From: Pardosa pseudoannulata
Lineage: Eukaryota > Arthropoda > Arachnida > Araneae > Lycosidae
Assembly (NCBI GenBank): GCA_032207245.1
Contig: CM063502.1
Coordinates: 71,975,116 to 72,039,115, forward strand
Length of the DNA: 64,000 nucleotides
Reading direction: 5' to 3'
In this document: piece by piece, positions 1-22,803 of the stretch
Position numbering within the stretch: position 1 is the stretch's first letter
Layout: every line of letters starts with the position of its first letter
The notes under the pieces: model-generated
Told to the model about the DNA's origin: nothing
Databases searched by the model: none
What the model saw: only the letters and a program-made list of their open reading frames with translations
Program-made: the position numbers and the translations under genes

Positions 1-202
1 TGTTGTGTCATTAGAGAAAATATACCACTGCTAATCTCGGTATGAATTGTGATGTATCTCTAAGTTTTTATAGCAATTCTGTGTTTTTTATGCCTGTTTA
101 TCTTTTATTATGTGTACTTTGAGCAAAATAATTAATTATTATTGTTATCATTATTGTTATTGTTGTTATTGTTTTTGTTGATATTCTTTTCGTTCTTATT
201 GT

Positions 203-324
<122 letters not shown>

Positions 325-1926
325 GCAGTAGTAGTAAAGTAATAATAATATTCGAATGGGATATGCAGTCATGAAACGTTTATTATATACATGAATCTGT
401 CGTTTCACTTTTCGTTATTTTTTTGAGGAGAAGAGCATCTTATTTGAAATCTTGATATTTTAAATGGCCCTCAATATTTTAGCCGAAATCCCCAGTGGGC
501 ATTAAATTCTAAAGAAACATCCACAGTGAGAGATAGCCAGTAAAAATAACTAGATATTACTAAAAGTTATGGATGACTTATGTTATTCTCGAATAAGTAG
601 CTGGCATCAGTGTACAAGAGTGCATGGATAACAATGAATACATGTTAATTGAGAATGGTACCATAGATTCGGAAATTCGGGAAACTAATTTCACCATTTG
701 TGAATGTACTGAACCATAATTAACGAAACTGTTATTTAAAACTGTGCAACTCCATCTCTTTATATTATAAACTATGCTAATTAGACAGAATTCAAAATGC
801 AAATTTTACGTAATGTAACTCCATTTTTTTACACCCTTGTACAAAGTTTAACTTAAATCCATTTCCTCCTATAATTTTGAAATTTTTATTTAGGACTTTC
901 GTATTTTGAATCTTGAAACATAATATTTTGTTGCAATTTTCGCTATATATAACTAATTTCAATGTAAAAGAAATTAATGATACCGAACTACAACGATGAA
1001 ACTCGAAGATATCCGTGCGTGGTTTTTAACAATGCTATTTAAAAAATTGAAATGAATGATATTAAAGGTCTAACACAAAACGAAATCTATTGTTTATAGG
1101 AAATAATTTTGAGTTTCTACATGCTATTACTTCCTGGTATCATATAATTTGAAAAAATTAATTCTTTTTCTAAAAGAAACTCTCATTGTAACGAGTATTA
1201 ATGCTTCGGATCTCCGGGAGATGGCAGCACCTAAGTTCTTCGTAGAAAACATGTATACCGTGAAAATCGAACTTTCTTTGAATTTTTATGAGAATGGGCA
1301 AACGAGAAAAATTATGTGAAACTTCGTACAAAATAAAATGTGAAGTATGATATAATGCAGGGAAGGGATATGGTGAAGAAATAATATTTTTTACTGATGA
1401 ACATGTGATTTCTAAATTGATTACAATTGATTACTAAACTAACCAGAAATTTTCTATCAGTTTTATTTTCCACTCTAAGAACAATTCTAATGTCAGTAAT
1501 AACACACGGTTTTTTACACTTATATATTCTTTAAGTTACTACCATTAAATGCCAAAATAAGAAATCCATGTTTAGGTTCAATTAACTGACAAACATAAAA
1601 TAAGTCAAAATGTTTTTCAACTAAAACATGGTCCTGAAAATAAGTGTATATGCATCGAATTACATATTTGGCTAAAAACTATCATTCAAAAAACATTTTG
1701 TAGAGACATTTTATCTTTTATATTTATAATTCAATAATTAATTTTAAAAATATGTAATTAATCTCAGCGGAAGATCTACAAATATAAAAATTCGATGCCT
1801 ATAAATACATCTATAAGAATACCATAAATTCGATATGCAAAATTAAAAGAAGTTATATAGTTTTAACATAAATTTATGCCTACAGATATTAAAATCCTTA
1901 AAGTAAATAAATCTGTGGATGAAAAC
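325..1926. other. AT-rich unique sequence, no gene seen
   Basis: I see no transposon ends, RNA gene or convincing coding frame. The only longer open frame (578-802, minus, 74 codons) has low-complexity composition and no recognisable motif. Confidence 0.6.

Positions 1927-1957
<31 letters not shown>
1927..1957. repeat. (AAT)n microsatellite
   Basis: About ten tandem AAT units. Confidence 0.95.
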
Positions 1958-1984
1958 TTCCCTTTTCCCTTTACTTAAGTACAT

Positions 1985-2310
1985 TTAAACAAATTGGTTG
2001 AATATTAAAAATTAATTTTCTTTTCTTTCACCTAAGACATAAAATATTACCTATTATTTCGCGAAATTGTGGGTACTTTATCGAAAAAAAAGAAGATTGC
2101 AAGAATCAATTAAGGTAATTCAATTATAAATATAATATTCCAAATTGAAATGAAGCAACATCTCTTCTAATTTAGAAATGTAGGAAATATTTTAAATGAA
2201 ACTTGTACTTAAATTTAATGGGTTTTTAAATTTTCCCTATTCTGTAGCAGTGGTATTAGCAATTGTTTACTACTTTGGTATAATAAAATGCATGATTTTT
2301 TAAATGAAGC
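1985..2310 (+). repeat. Old dispersed repeat, copy 1
   Basis: This block aligns by eye with 3840-4150 in the same orientation. Shared words in the same order include a TAAGACATAAAATATT core, AAGAATCAA, AAATGxAxGAAATATT and TAGCAATTGTTT. Divergence is high with many small indels, so this is an ancient duplication or an old interspersed repeat about 1.85 kb apart. No coding potential is evident. Confidence 0.5.
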
Positions 2311-3839
2311 ATAAAATAATTTGTTTTTTTTTATTATAATAAGGAGAAAAATTTAAAAAAAAAACCAACAAAAATGTAATTACATGTCTTCTTTTAAAAG
2401 GTTTCTCAAATCAAGTGAAGAAATAGAAAAAACTTTTTATATAAGGCTAAAATTTAATTATGTTAAAAGTGTTTATGTAAACATATAACATTTATCATTG
2501 TGAATGCATTGTGGTAGTCATTCATTTAATTTTACTACCCAAGACTAGAATCTATGGCTATATTTACACATTCTCAGATGCAGTAAAATGTTCAATATTT
2601 CTTTGTTTTCGGTTTTTAATAAATATTCAAAATACACTATGTAGTTCATGGATACAGCTTGTAATGTAATATTGCATAAACTGAAGAATATAATGGAAGA
2701 TTATTTGTACTGTTTATCACACCATCTGATAGTCAATAATTATACACCAATAATGTAAAAAACAATTTATCATTATACATTATGCAATATCATGTTTACT
2801 TTTAGATTTAATAATCTCGCAGATTTAGGCATTTGTCATAAGGATGGACCTGGTTTAAGATTCCTTCTTCGACAAATGTTACCAACATTTTTTTTTTCAA
2901 AACAGTGGACACAATCAACAACGCACCAAACAATTTGAAAACAAATACCTCACCAGCAGGAAGGATGTGGATACGATATAATGAGACCGAAAATATATGT
3001 TACATGTTAAATTAATGAGATCGATGGAGATGTTTATTGTCAGATTTTTCAATAATGCAAGGGGGAATACAAAACAAAATGGAAAGGAATGGTATATTGT
3101 GAAGACAATGAAACCGCCAGACCTCAAATAGCCATCGGAATGTAACAACTTTAAACTGGACATTTGTAATCTCTCTATGTATACTTCCGATGTTCTGGAT
3201 TTTTCACATTTTCCCTGAATTTTAGAACTTATAGGTTTAAGAAACTTTATGGCACATCTCTAAAGCTGACTTTTTAGAAGAGAATATCGGAAACGTACTC
3301 CACAGATATAACAAATCCATGAATCTTCCAGATTATTAACTCAAAATGTATCTATGCTTATACATAACTTTGGAAATAAATTTACGTTTTTCTCAAATAT
3401 TTTATAATTGCTATGTCTACTGGGAGTACGAAAGCAAAAACGATCTCTGTAGGAAAAGAATGACAATAGAAACATATAAATTTTCATTATAATCCTAATG
3501 CTTGCAAAAAATAAGAAAACAGTGCGTGAAAGGTTTTTAATTAACACTGCAAAGATTTTTTAATATAAATTAAATTAGTTTTGTATATTTTACTTTAATG
3601 TAATTGATTTTATATAGATACCCTAAACCAATGATATTTGAATGCATAATTGCAGTTGCTATTGATACTTAAATGAAATATTACATCAAAAACCCGTTAT
3701 GTGAAACAATAAAAATCAATTTAAATTTGTGAGTGCATTATTGTGAATATTAAAAATATCTATGCTATTTTCATTGAGAAAGTAATAATAATATTCGCTA
3801 TATTTTATTTAGAGATGCATTTATAAAAACAAATCTTTT
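2311..3839. other. AT-rich sequence between the old repeat copies, no gene seen
   Basis: I see no element ends or RNA gene. Short open frames at 2915-3163 and 3341-3547 (minus) lack any recognisable motif. Confidence 0.5.
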
Positions 3840-4150
3840 CTTATTAAAAATTAATATTTTTTCTTGTTTTGACTAAGACATAAAATATTCCGGATACTAC
3901 ATTAAATAATAAGTAATATATCAAAAAATATTAAAGATTTGGAAGAATCAAATAATGTATATGAATGATAAATATTACATCCCACATACAATTGACTCGA
4001 CTACTTTTTTTTTAAATTTCTAAATGCATGAAATATTAAAATGAAAGATTCTACTTTAAGAATATTTTATTTTTTCTTAGTTTCTCAGGGAGTTGCAATA
4101 GCAATTGTTTTCAACTCGGATCTATAATTAATCTTTTTAATTTAAGCATT
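3840..4150 (+). repeat. Old dispersed repeat, copy 2
   Basis: Second copy of the block at 1985-2310, in the same orientation and strongly diverged. See that entry for the shared words. Confidence 0.5.
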
Positions 4151-4449
4151 CCATTTATTTCTAGTGAAAGTAGGGTGAAAGATTATAAAAATAAATAAAG
4201 GAAAGGGATATTTTTGGAGGAGTTATGCACCAATACGCAAATATTTAAAAAAAATGGTTAAATAAATAATGGTTAATGGTTAAATTTAATATCAAATAAG
4301 ATTTTATTGTTTATACAGTACTTGGAGAAAAGCAGAAATTTGAAGATGAGCAGGTCTATGATCAAACATTCTGTATGTATCCCACATGTATGTATACAAC
4401 AGGTATAAAAACATAATTTTAAAATACTTGTCAATTTGTTTTACTCTAA

Positions 4450-4723
4450 CTGAAAAGTCGATTCGATAGGCCACTAACAAAGAACTCAGGGAAGAGGCAA
4501 ATTTGTAAATTGATTTCAACGTGTAAACTTCCATGAGTAAACTGAAAATTTGATTAGATACATCACTAACAAAGAACTCGGGAATACAGGCAAATTAGTG
4601 GATTAATTTCACTGTGTAAATTGCCATGAGTATACTGCAATTTTGATTAGATACGTCACTAACAAAGAACTCAGAGAAGAGGTAAATTAGTTGATTGGTT
4701 TCACAGTGTAAACTTCCATAAAC
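4450..4723 (+). repeat. Tandem repeat, three units of 92-93 bp
   Basis: Units begin at 4450, 4542 and 4635. Each carries CACTAACAAAGAACTC followed about 35 bp later by GTGTAAACTTCCAT or a close variant. The units differ by point changes, so this is a moderately old minisatellite. The array lies beside, and partly inside, a small minus-strand open frame that I do not consider a gene. Confidence 0.85.
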
Positions 4724-7957
<3,234 letters not shown>

Positions 7958-9720
7958 CATTCCTCCCGAAAAAACCAGCAATATCTAGTGTTTAATAAAT
8001 AATCACTCAAATAGACAAAAACTCGTAAAATACTTCCAAATTATAGTAACGTCCTTTTAAATCCTTCTTAGATCACTTTTAGATCAGGGGAGTGTAATTG
8101 GAAGATTTTTATACCATCCTGTAGTACTGTTTTAACTCGGAATAAGGAATAACATAACTCATATTAGTAGATTTATAAAGCTTAAAACTAAAATTTTTTA
8201 TAATACAAGAAACTTCTTAAAAAGAATCATATGTATCATCAAATTAAGTATTTTTCAAGTATAAAATTATAGGGCAGAAGTTAAAAATTTTCCTAGAGAC
8301 ACCGTGCATTATAGTGCACTTTATATAAAATAATTAACACTCATGAGGGGCTTGAAATCAATAATTACCTTCATTATACTGCCATCCCTTCAACTCATAT
8401 TAAATTTTTATCAGAAATACAGAATAACACTTTGCAGAATTATAAAGCCTAAAAATAAAACAGATGTATCTTGCACTGTACTAATAGAATAAGGTCTTAA
8501 AACAGTTCATCAGTCCCTAAAATCCCACCAAATGTTAATGTTTGGGTGATTATGACACAAGTGAAGAATTGGGTGGATGATAATCGAACTTAATGAAAAC
8601 GTCCATTTATCATAAACTCAATCAAGAACTGACGTTATTATAAATTTAATTCACAACACAAGGTATTCATTATTTTCTGATTATGTACGTTATGTATGTT
8701 ATGTATGTTAAGGTTTCTGATTATTATTATGGAGGGTGAAATACGTAGACTCATTAAATTTAAATATGAAATAAAAGTTGTCTGTTGCTTTGGCTTTTAA
8801 GACGGTGTTTATGCAGATGTTTCATCATTCCCGAAAAACCGACCAAATTATAAAGGTGGGATGCGATATGGTTAAAAGCACGAAAATTACTCCTACTTTA
8901 TGAAGTCATCCATTTACTCCGGTCTTTATATAAAAGCGACTAAATATATTTACACCATCTGATATCGGTTTTAGTACGACTTATGGAGACTAAAGCTTAT
9001 TATAATCAAAATTCGTAAGAATACACAGAGTTCTATATTACAATATTATAACAAACATATGACGTCCATTCATCTTTTCTGTTTTTGGAGGTCATTCTGA
9101 CCACGGTTGTACCGCGGTTGTCATCAATGAACACATCGGTTCTTTCCCGGCCTCAAGCCTCCAACTTGCATCCTTCTGGATATCAGATCGATGCCGATCA
9201 GAAATACCACGGCTTTCATAATTTCTAATGTCGGAACGAATAGAGCTGAAATTGAGATGAAAAGTGAACATCTGCTAAACACATTGATATATCATGTCCT
9301 TTAGATCAAGAACTGGTTCTGTAATAATCCATTCACACACCTTCTATTGACTATCTGACCACGTACAAAGAATAAAATTTGAAGAGACACAAAACCTGAA
9401 AAATGAAATTAAAAGAGGTGTCTGTTAAGATGTAATATTACTAGAAGTCTATAAAAAACAATTCATCACTTCCGAAAAACCAACCAAATTCTAATGTCAG
9501 GGCGATTATCGCTCAAGTGGACAAAAACGCGGAAAATACTCCCACTTAATAATGCCGTCCATTTATCATGGCCTTTAGATCAAAGAGTGGCGCCGTTAGA
9601 ATTCATTCACACCACCCTATATTGATTTTCTGACCAGGTATGAAGAATAAAGCTTTTCAGTCATAAACCTTCAAATAAAGTTTAAAGCTGTACTAGTATT
9701 GGAGGTGAGGTTGGTAGGTT
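7958..9720 (+). repeat. Decayed tandem array, five units of about 250-550 bp
   Basis: Five same-strand units start near 7958, 8506, 8819, 9210 and 9460. Recurrent words in order are TTCATCA-CCCGAAAAACC, ACCAAATTCTAATGTC, GGGCGATTATG, GACAAAAAC, CTCCxACTT, CGTCCATTTATCATGGCCTTT, TAGATCAAGAAC, ATTCACACC and GAAGAATAAAGCTT. The last unit is the best preserved and the others are heavily mutated. The unit ends in an AATAAA-like word, so a retroelement origin is possible, but no protein or LTR structure is visible. Confidence 0.7.
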
Positions 9721-10615
<895 letters not shown>

Positions 10616-10660
10616 TACATACATACATATAAATATATATATATATATATATACATATCT

Positions 10661-10729
<69 letters not shown>
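10616..10729. repeat. (CATA)n/(TA)n array
   Basis: Short CATA repeat running into a TA repeat, directly abutting the LTR 3' end. Confidence 0.97.
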
Positions 10730-13853
<3,124 letters not shown>

Positions 13854-14344
13854 AAAATTATTTCACTTAAAATATCATCTGAAGTTCACCTTTAAAAAGG
13901 AGAGTCAGCTGACCTGAACTCTTCTTTACCACTCTATCAAAGCTATAATTTTCTGTAATTTTCTGTAAACTCACCATATTTTTCAGCTGTCTCAAGAAAA
14001 ATGTTCACTTCTTTTCTATTGTCCAAATTCATTTATGACTGTTAGTATCACTGACTAACCTGCTCGTCTCATAGCAATATATCGGCGTGATCTCTCTCTC
14101 TGCGGCAACATGCGTAAGAGAAAAGTGATTACGTGTATCCTTCGTTGCGTAGCTCTTGCCAGAAAAAAATGCCCATTTTGTTAGTCAAAAATAAAGAAAT
14201 AAAGTTCCACAACAGACTTTGCATTTGTTTCAATGGAGTGACTGCAAATCTCAAAGTTACTTAAGTCTGCTTATTGCCAGTAAGCCCAGGTAATTAAAAA
14301 TAATTGGGACTAATTTATGTGTAGCTGAGAGTAAAGTCGCACTT

Positions 14345-14348
<4 letters not shown>
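13854..14348 (+). other. Repeat-like sequence; end shared with 54.2 kb
   Basis: Mixed-composition sequence without a clear gene. Its last 80 bp (14262-14340, with GCCCAGGTAATTAAAA) resembles 54195-54255 (GCCCAGGCAAGTAAAATC) in the same orientation. In both places a TA array follows within about 20 bp. This suggests two copies of one interspersed element, class unknown. AATAAAGAAATAAAG at 14208-14222 could be a polyadenylation signal. Confidence 0.4.
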
Positions 14349-14794
<446 letters not shown>

Positions 14795-14872
<78 letters not shown>

Positions 14873-14895
14873 TTATTTATTTATTTATTTATTAA
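14795..14895. repeat. (TA)n plus (TTTA)n array
   Basis: TA repeat passing into about seven TTTA units. Confidence 0.97.
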
Positions 14896-15854
<959 letters not shown>

Positions 15855-18597
15855 AATACCACGTTATTGAAAACAGATCATAAGCATAAGTTTAGTTGTT
15901 TTTCTGCATATCATAAGTTTTGTTCCTTCACGCATATGTCGTGCAAGATGGTGAGAAAAAATTGCATTAAAAATTTTTTTACGAAAGTTTTAATTTATTT
16001 TTTTATGAAGATATTTATCTCAATTACCATAAAGCTATATATTTTTATATTTTTACCAGACTAATTTTGCAGTCTAATACTTGGATTGAATGCAGAAAAA
16101 TTTAGAGGTGAGGGAATGAATTATTGTTTGTATAACCACCTTTAAGGCAAGTAAAATATGATTAATGGTATTTTGAATTTGTGTATAGAATATATATTAA
16201 CTTTTACATATTAAAACAATCTTAAAATGACTTTGTAAATAAAAATGTTACTAAGAAAATGTTAAAGGTAATAGCTAAAAAGTTAGAAGAATGATATTCA
16301 AATAATTCTTTTTTTAAACAAAAACACTTTTAGCTAGCTGCGAACATTAATAAAACGTGCAAAAAGATTGTTTGTTATAGAAAAACACTGAAAAGTATAC
16401 AATAATCTTGATTTTAGTTATTTTTCAAGCTTGATATCACCTTATTAAATTCCATAATATTTAGACTAAGACAACAAATCTAAAGAAACGAAAAAGGTTT
16501 CTGTTACTTTTCGTTATTTTTTATAAATATTTATAGAGTATACCATTTGCATATAGCATATAAGATATTTCATTAGTTTATTTTTTAGAAATTCGATTTT
16601 AGTATAATGAAGATCATTTTGATTTCATTAAATTTTAATCAAATATTTACTCCGATGTAATTACATAATGCTTTAAGTATAATTAAATGTATTGTGGACG
16701 TTTTTGAAATTTAATTATAATTCCTGGAAGAAAACCTGTAGAGAGAAAACATTGATTGTTTACGAAAGCATTTTTTGAAAAGTAATTAAAGAAAATATTT
16801 ATCTTTTGGTAAACTATAAAGAAAGCAAATGTAATTTGATATTGTTTTTGAAATGAATATTTAAATAAATCGATAATAGGAAAAGCTGAGTAAAATAATG
16901 TACTTTAAAGCTGTTAAAAGGACAGAAAATACGAATACTCTGATACTTAAATTTCTCTGAAGAAGGGTGAAAAAATTATTAAAAAGTATTCATTTATCTC
17001 TCTTGCACATTTAGGTTTTAAACGTATGATTAATGGTTCGGTAAATAATGCATGGATATATTGTCGTTTATTCTCCTAAAAACGAGATAAGAGAAGGTTT
17101 TTACCAAAGGCTAAAACTTAAAGATTCTTTAAATATCTTACATCACCTTATGAAAAAGAACTTATAAAGACTTTTTTTTAAAGATACTCAATTTCAAACA
17201 ATAGATTAAAACTTTTTCACTTGCCATTTTCACTGCTCATTTCGTATCTGTACTGAAGGACGATTAATAACCTTAAATATAAATCTTTAGGCATATTGAA
17301 ATATTTAAATCTCTGCAATAGGAATTGTTAAAATGGACTTTTAAAGTCCAGAGTATCTTTAAAACTATAATGGCATTTCAAGGTATTATTTAAGAAAAAG
17401 AGGTATGTTTGGTATTGTTAAAAGAAAATATTTATTTTCAAAATTGTGTTTAAAGTATTAAACTTAAAGTATTAGACTTTATTACTGATTTTTACCATTA
17501 TTACTGATTTTCTTAATTACTTCAAACAGACTTTTCATAAGCTCTAGTACTTAATTACATTTAGTTTTTCTTAGTAGCTATGGTTTATGATAAAACAAAA
17601 CTTAAACTAATAGGGAGTGCGTTTAAGGTATATTTCTATGCTTAAATTTACAGTTCTTAGAAGGATCAAGTTTTAAATACTATATTATATTTCTAGAAAT
17701 TCTATCCTGAAGGGTAATAATCATTATAGAAACTCATTTATAGTGTTAAAGAAGTAATTATTATAATAGCTACCTTTTAAAAGCTCCTCAAACTTTATTA
17801 TTATAGAATAACAGTGCACTAGAGAGTATTTTATTTCATATTTTAAGATATACATTTAACGTATTATGGACAAGTTACTCATAATTTTTTCTTAAATTAC
17901 TTACTTTACCATTTAACATTATATCTAGAATAAAGAGTATTTAAAAGTATTTTCCATATCTAGCATTTCATTCGAATTCGAATTAGATTAAAATAATTTA
18001 TTTTTTATGTAAATAAATTTGAGAAATTTAACTATTTTTAAATTATAGAATTCCAAAAAAGTAAATTCTTTATCCTAACAGACTTCGATCGCTTAGTATG
18101 ATAATCAGTTTTAAATATTGCTTGGAAAGTCATATTCTCAGTTTAGATGAAGTGGGATTCGTAGTATAAAAATTGTTCTTAAATTTAAAGGATATTAAAA
18201 AGATAGGACGTGGAAAAATGTCTTTAATATCCTTATATAATGAAATGATGAACTAGAAAAATATATTTCAAAGATGTTTACATGCAAACTAATGTCAGTG
18301 AATGTCAGTAAAACGAATCAGATGACGAAATATTTGAATCAAGTAAAGCTAATTAAATACATATTCAGCAAGTATAATGTGGCGATATCATTTTAACATT
18401 AGATGTCCCTATTTCCCTTTAGTTGGTGTCTTGATGAAATTTTACTCAAAATCTACCAAAAAATATTGCATAACCGGAAGAAAAAAAATTTGTGAAATCT
18501 GGAAAATAATATCAATCAAAAATTAACTAAGTAGTTGCAAATCTTTTACTAATTAAAAATTTCTCCTTACCAAAAGCACACTTGAACTGCTTACTAG
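15855..18597. other. AT-rich sequence, no gene seen
   Basis: About 2.7 kb of AT-rich sequence. Some phrases such as TTACTGATTTT (17483-17513) recur locally, but no feature can be supported. Confidence 0.5.
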
Positions 18598-18864
<267 letters not shown>

Positions 18865-18865
18865 A

Positions 18866-19951
18866 TATTGTGAAAGACCGAAATCTGGAGAATGTCGACT
18901 TTCACCGGTGAATGTCAACATTCACGTAGTCATTTGGTGTATGTCCGAAATATTTGCTAAATACTTTTATTTCTGACTTACACCGGTAAATGTCGACATT
19001 CACCATGCACTAATGGTGAATGTTGAACATGTCGGATATTTATATTTTCTTCTCCGTAATTCAGTCAAATCTATAGTAGTAGCACATATAACTGTTGAAC
19101 TTAGAACAAACCGGACACTCTTAGAACAGAAAATCATATCAATAATTAACTTAATTATCTGATTGACGTTATACTATCTTATTTGTTGCAACAATTTAAA
19201 CTGTTATAGTAATTTGAATTGCAAAAGGAGTTCCTTATATTTTTAATGGCATTTATTAATGAAACATTTCTTTTTACAATGACAGCGTTTATAGACATGC
19301 CCTCCACTTCTTGAATTAGCTGCAGCGGTTTCTCTCAGCGACATTTCTTGGGAAGAAATCTCATATATAGAGAGTAACTTTTTTTTTACAAAATATAAAC
19401 TGATTACAGGTATAAAGCAGCATGAGGGTACCATATTTCTTTACTAGTTTATAAAAGTCAGAATCTTCTATTTCAATAAAAACCGACAATACATTTCGGG
19501 TATATGTATAACCACTGTCGACTACAGGGCCTGGTATTCGCACAGTGTCATCGATTTGAGCATTAGGAAATTTTCTTTTTGAAGTTTGTAACATTTTTGT
19601 TGCATACATTAGAAGATTATCTTTAGTAGCAGTTCTTTTAATAGAGATAAACATCTGCTGTTTGATCAGGGCTTGATAGAAGGTGTAGTAAGTTGAAGCT
19701 TCTCTTTGATATTTTCTTTGGAATCGACACAGGGACTTTGGAGTATTCCTTCATGGTTTGTGCTATTTTGACATATATCCTTATATGTTTTAATAATAAA
19801 GTGTGATTTAAAAACGTAACAAAAATATTTTTTCAACATTCACTATCAGGGCATGAGGATTGTCGACATTGTCCGAATATATAAGAATGATATTCCGTTT
19901 TTTCAATACGTATTTGGTGTATGTCAATAAAATATTCCGTCTTTCACCGAC
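18866..19951 (-). mobile_element. KRBA2/Ginger-like DNA transposon remnant
   Basis: The left end reads TGAAAGACCGAAAT (from 18871). The right end, read on the minus strand, begins TGAAAGACGGAAT (to about 19946). These form short inverted termini bounding about 1.1 kb, with TA arrays just outside both ends. The left subterminal region holds repeated palindromic words: GGTGAATGTCAACATTCACG at 18907-18926, GGTAAATGTCGACATTCACC at 18985-19004, and a further GGTGAATGTTGAACATGTC. The word ATTTGGTGTATGTC occurs near both ends. Inside lies a minus-strand integrase C-terminal remnant. Assignment to Ginger/KRBA2-like elements rests on the protein; exact borders are uncertain by a few bases. Confidence 0.65.
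19243..19730 (-). pseudogene. KRBA2-like integrase C-terminal relic
   Basis: Read on the minus strand, the segment from about 19654 down encodes a basic stretch (KRTATKDNL...TSKRKFP), then DDTVRIPGPVVDSGYTYTRN, a turn typical of the small beta-barrel domain after the integrase core, and then a cysteine-rich tail YKRCHCKKKCFINKCH. From memory this order matches the C-terminus of arthropod proteins annotated KRAB-A domain-containing protein 2-like, encoded by Ginger-type cut-and-paste transposons. The reading frame shifts in an A-rich run on the minus strand near 19379-19388, and again upstream of 19654, where an in-frame DSKENIKEKLQ-like piece sits in another frame. The catalytic DDE core is absent, so this is a deleted, inactive copy. 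Confidence 0.7.
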
Positions 19952-19954
19952 GTA

Positions 19955-20519
<565 letters not shown>

Positions 20520-22803
20520 GCAGTCTTTTCTCTTAAACAGGTAAATCATTATTTTAACATGTTTTTTTGCCTCAATTATATTAAAGTAGTAAATAAGACA
20601 GGAACGTCAGCCGAGGTTTAAGCAGTGTCTTGGCTAATTATATTTTGAGGTCATATCTATAACATACAGTAATATGCAATATAATACATCGTTTAAATTA
20701 GCTAGAAAATGGTTGACCGGATTTCTATAGCCTCTTTAAAAAATATCAGAATACACTGTGACAAATAACTATTAGCAGAAACCCCTGAATACTTATCATT
20801 TATTTAAGAGGATTTTTAAAATTATAGTCTAGATATCTACAAATCCATGCTTGTTTTTAAATAAAATAAAATACTGTAAAATCAATTTATTATATCAATA
20901 AAATATTTGATTGATGTGTTATGTTTATCACCCGTTGTTTATAGTAACATTTTATCATGCATTTAAATGATTAAACGAGTGTTAAATGTCACATTTAAAA
21001 TATTCATCAATAAATTACAGTCAAAGGATATTTATAAACTTGTCACTTAATACATCTGCTGTTTTAAAAATATGAAAAAAGCTATTTACCATTTTATTTA
21101 AAATGTAATGATATTTGTTCAATAAAATTTTTACATTCACTATAAACATAACTAAATGATAGTTCGGAAAGATTAGACTACATTTTAGCTAAACTATTCA
21201 TTAATTAGCCATGCCACATAATTGTTTTTGCTTTTATTTTGTATATTCTTATATATTTATCTATGCATTAGATGATATGAATACACCAGATTATTGAGCC
21301 TTGGATCTTTATCCTGTGTATTATATTTTTCGGAATATCATGATTTTGTTTATTATTTAATATAAATTCCTAACATTTAGTTTGCATTACGTTTTCTTTG
21401 AAATGTATGTTTCTTTTCCTGAATAATTTTGTTATTTTACTAAGAACATGTCTAATTTGTTTTTAATTTCACAAGTATTATATATTAGTTAGAAATAGTA
21501 ATAAGAAAAATATGTACTAGATTCTTTTTTATTTTAAGAGAAATACAAATAAAAATATTTACAATTAATATATGAATTGTCAGCGATTTTATTTCCCGAA
21601 TTTCATTACACTTCGTATCATAATTAACATCTCATGTGAATTTCATTATATGTCTATAGTGTATTTGATTGTGTGTAGTAGATACAATTTTACAAAAATA
21701 CCAACCAATACTTTCGTCTCTAGTAATTTCTAACTTCATACTAACATATATGAAAAATATCTTAAATAAAGCAGAATGATTGATATGATATAATACAGAT
21801 TAGTTACTATGTATTTTTTTAATACTACTTGGTTAGTAGCAAACATGTGTTTATTTATTACATCTCCTAATATTTTTTTACTTAATAAGGAAACTAAAAC
21901 AGGCAATCTAACAACATACAATATTCTAAATTTATGCTAGTATTTTTAGCACATAAACTTTCAATATTAAATTTGTGATTACTGGCCTGTGCTTGAAAAA
22001 AGGAGATTAAATCAGAAAATATATATCTCAGAGTTACATAATTATAGCGACACAAAGAATAACCTTTAATGTATGGGAATAAGGTGTAAGATTAATGTGA
22101 GAACTTTAGAGAGCGAAAAATATTTTTTTCTCTGTTTGAGTTAACTTGATAGGTGGCATCTACATTTCTAAAAAAAAAGAAAGGTAATTAGACTATGTTT
22201 CTAAGCAATTTTGCCTGCTTGAAGCGACAAATAACTTTTTAAAGATAAAAATATAAACGCTTTACAGTCTCTTCTGTGTTTACGTCGTTGTTTCTTTATT
22301 TTCCCTAAAGATTCCCCAAAGAAACACCGTGTGTAAAATGCTGTGAAATTTCTAAAAGAATGGTAATCCTCTTATGCAGATCAAGATGTCTTTTCTTCTA
22401 TAATTTAAAAATTAGTACAGCTACATTTTGATAAAAGAAGCTTGGAGTCAGCACACGATGATAATAAATATTTTCAGACCACTACTGTTATACTATGTAG
22501 TAATATATTTTGTGAGACCATTCAGTATGTTACAAAATAATGTTTTGTGGTTTCTGTATTTTTTAAAACAATTTTTTAAATAATTTGTTAGAAAATTATT
22601 TACTGGAAATAAAAAAAAACTAATATAATTGCATTCTGATAAAAATTTTACCTTGAAAGACCTTGAAAGAAATTCGATATGAAAACTGTTATTTATTATT
22701 ACTATTATTTTTATAGTCACATTTCAATAATATTAAAGTTATATTATACTTAAGACTTCCAACACAAATAATAATCTCTACAGTAAAAATTGATTTTTTT
22801 CAT
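20520..22803. other. AT-rich sequence, no gene seen
   Basis: No convincing coding frame, element end or RNA gene. A fragment near 22416-22440 (TACAGCTACATTTTGATAAAAGA) matches the start of the direct repeat that follows and may be a stray third copy. Confidence 0.5.
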
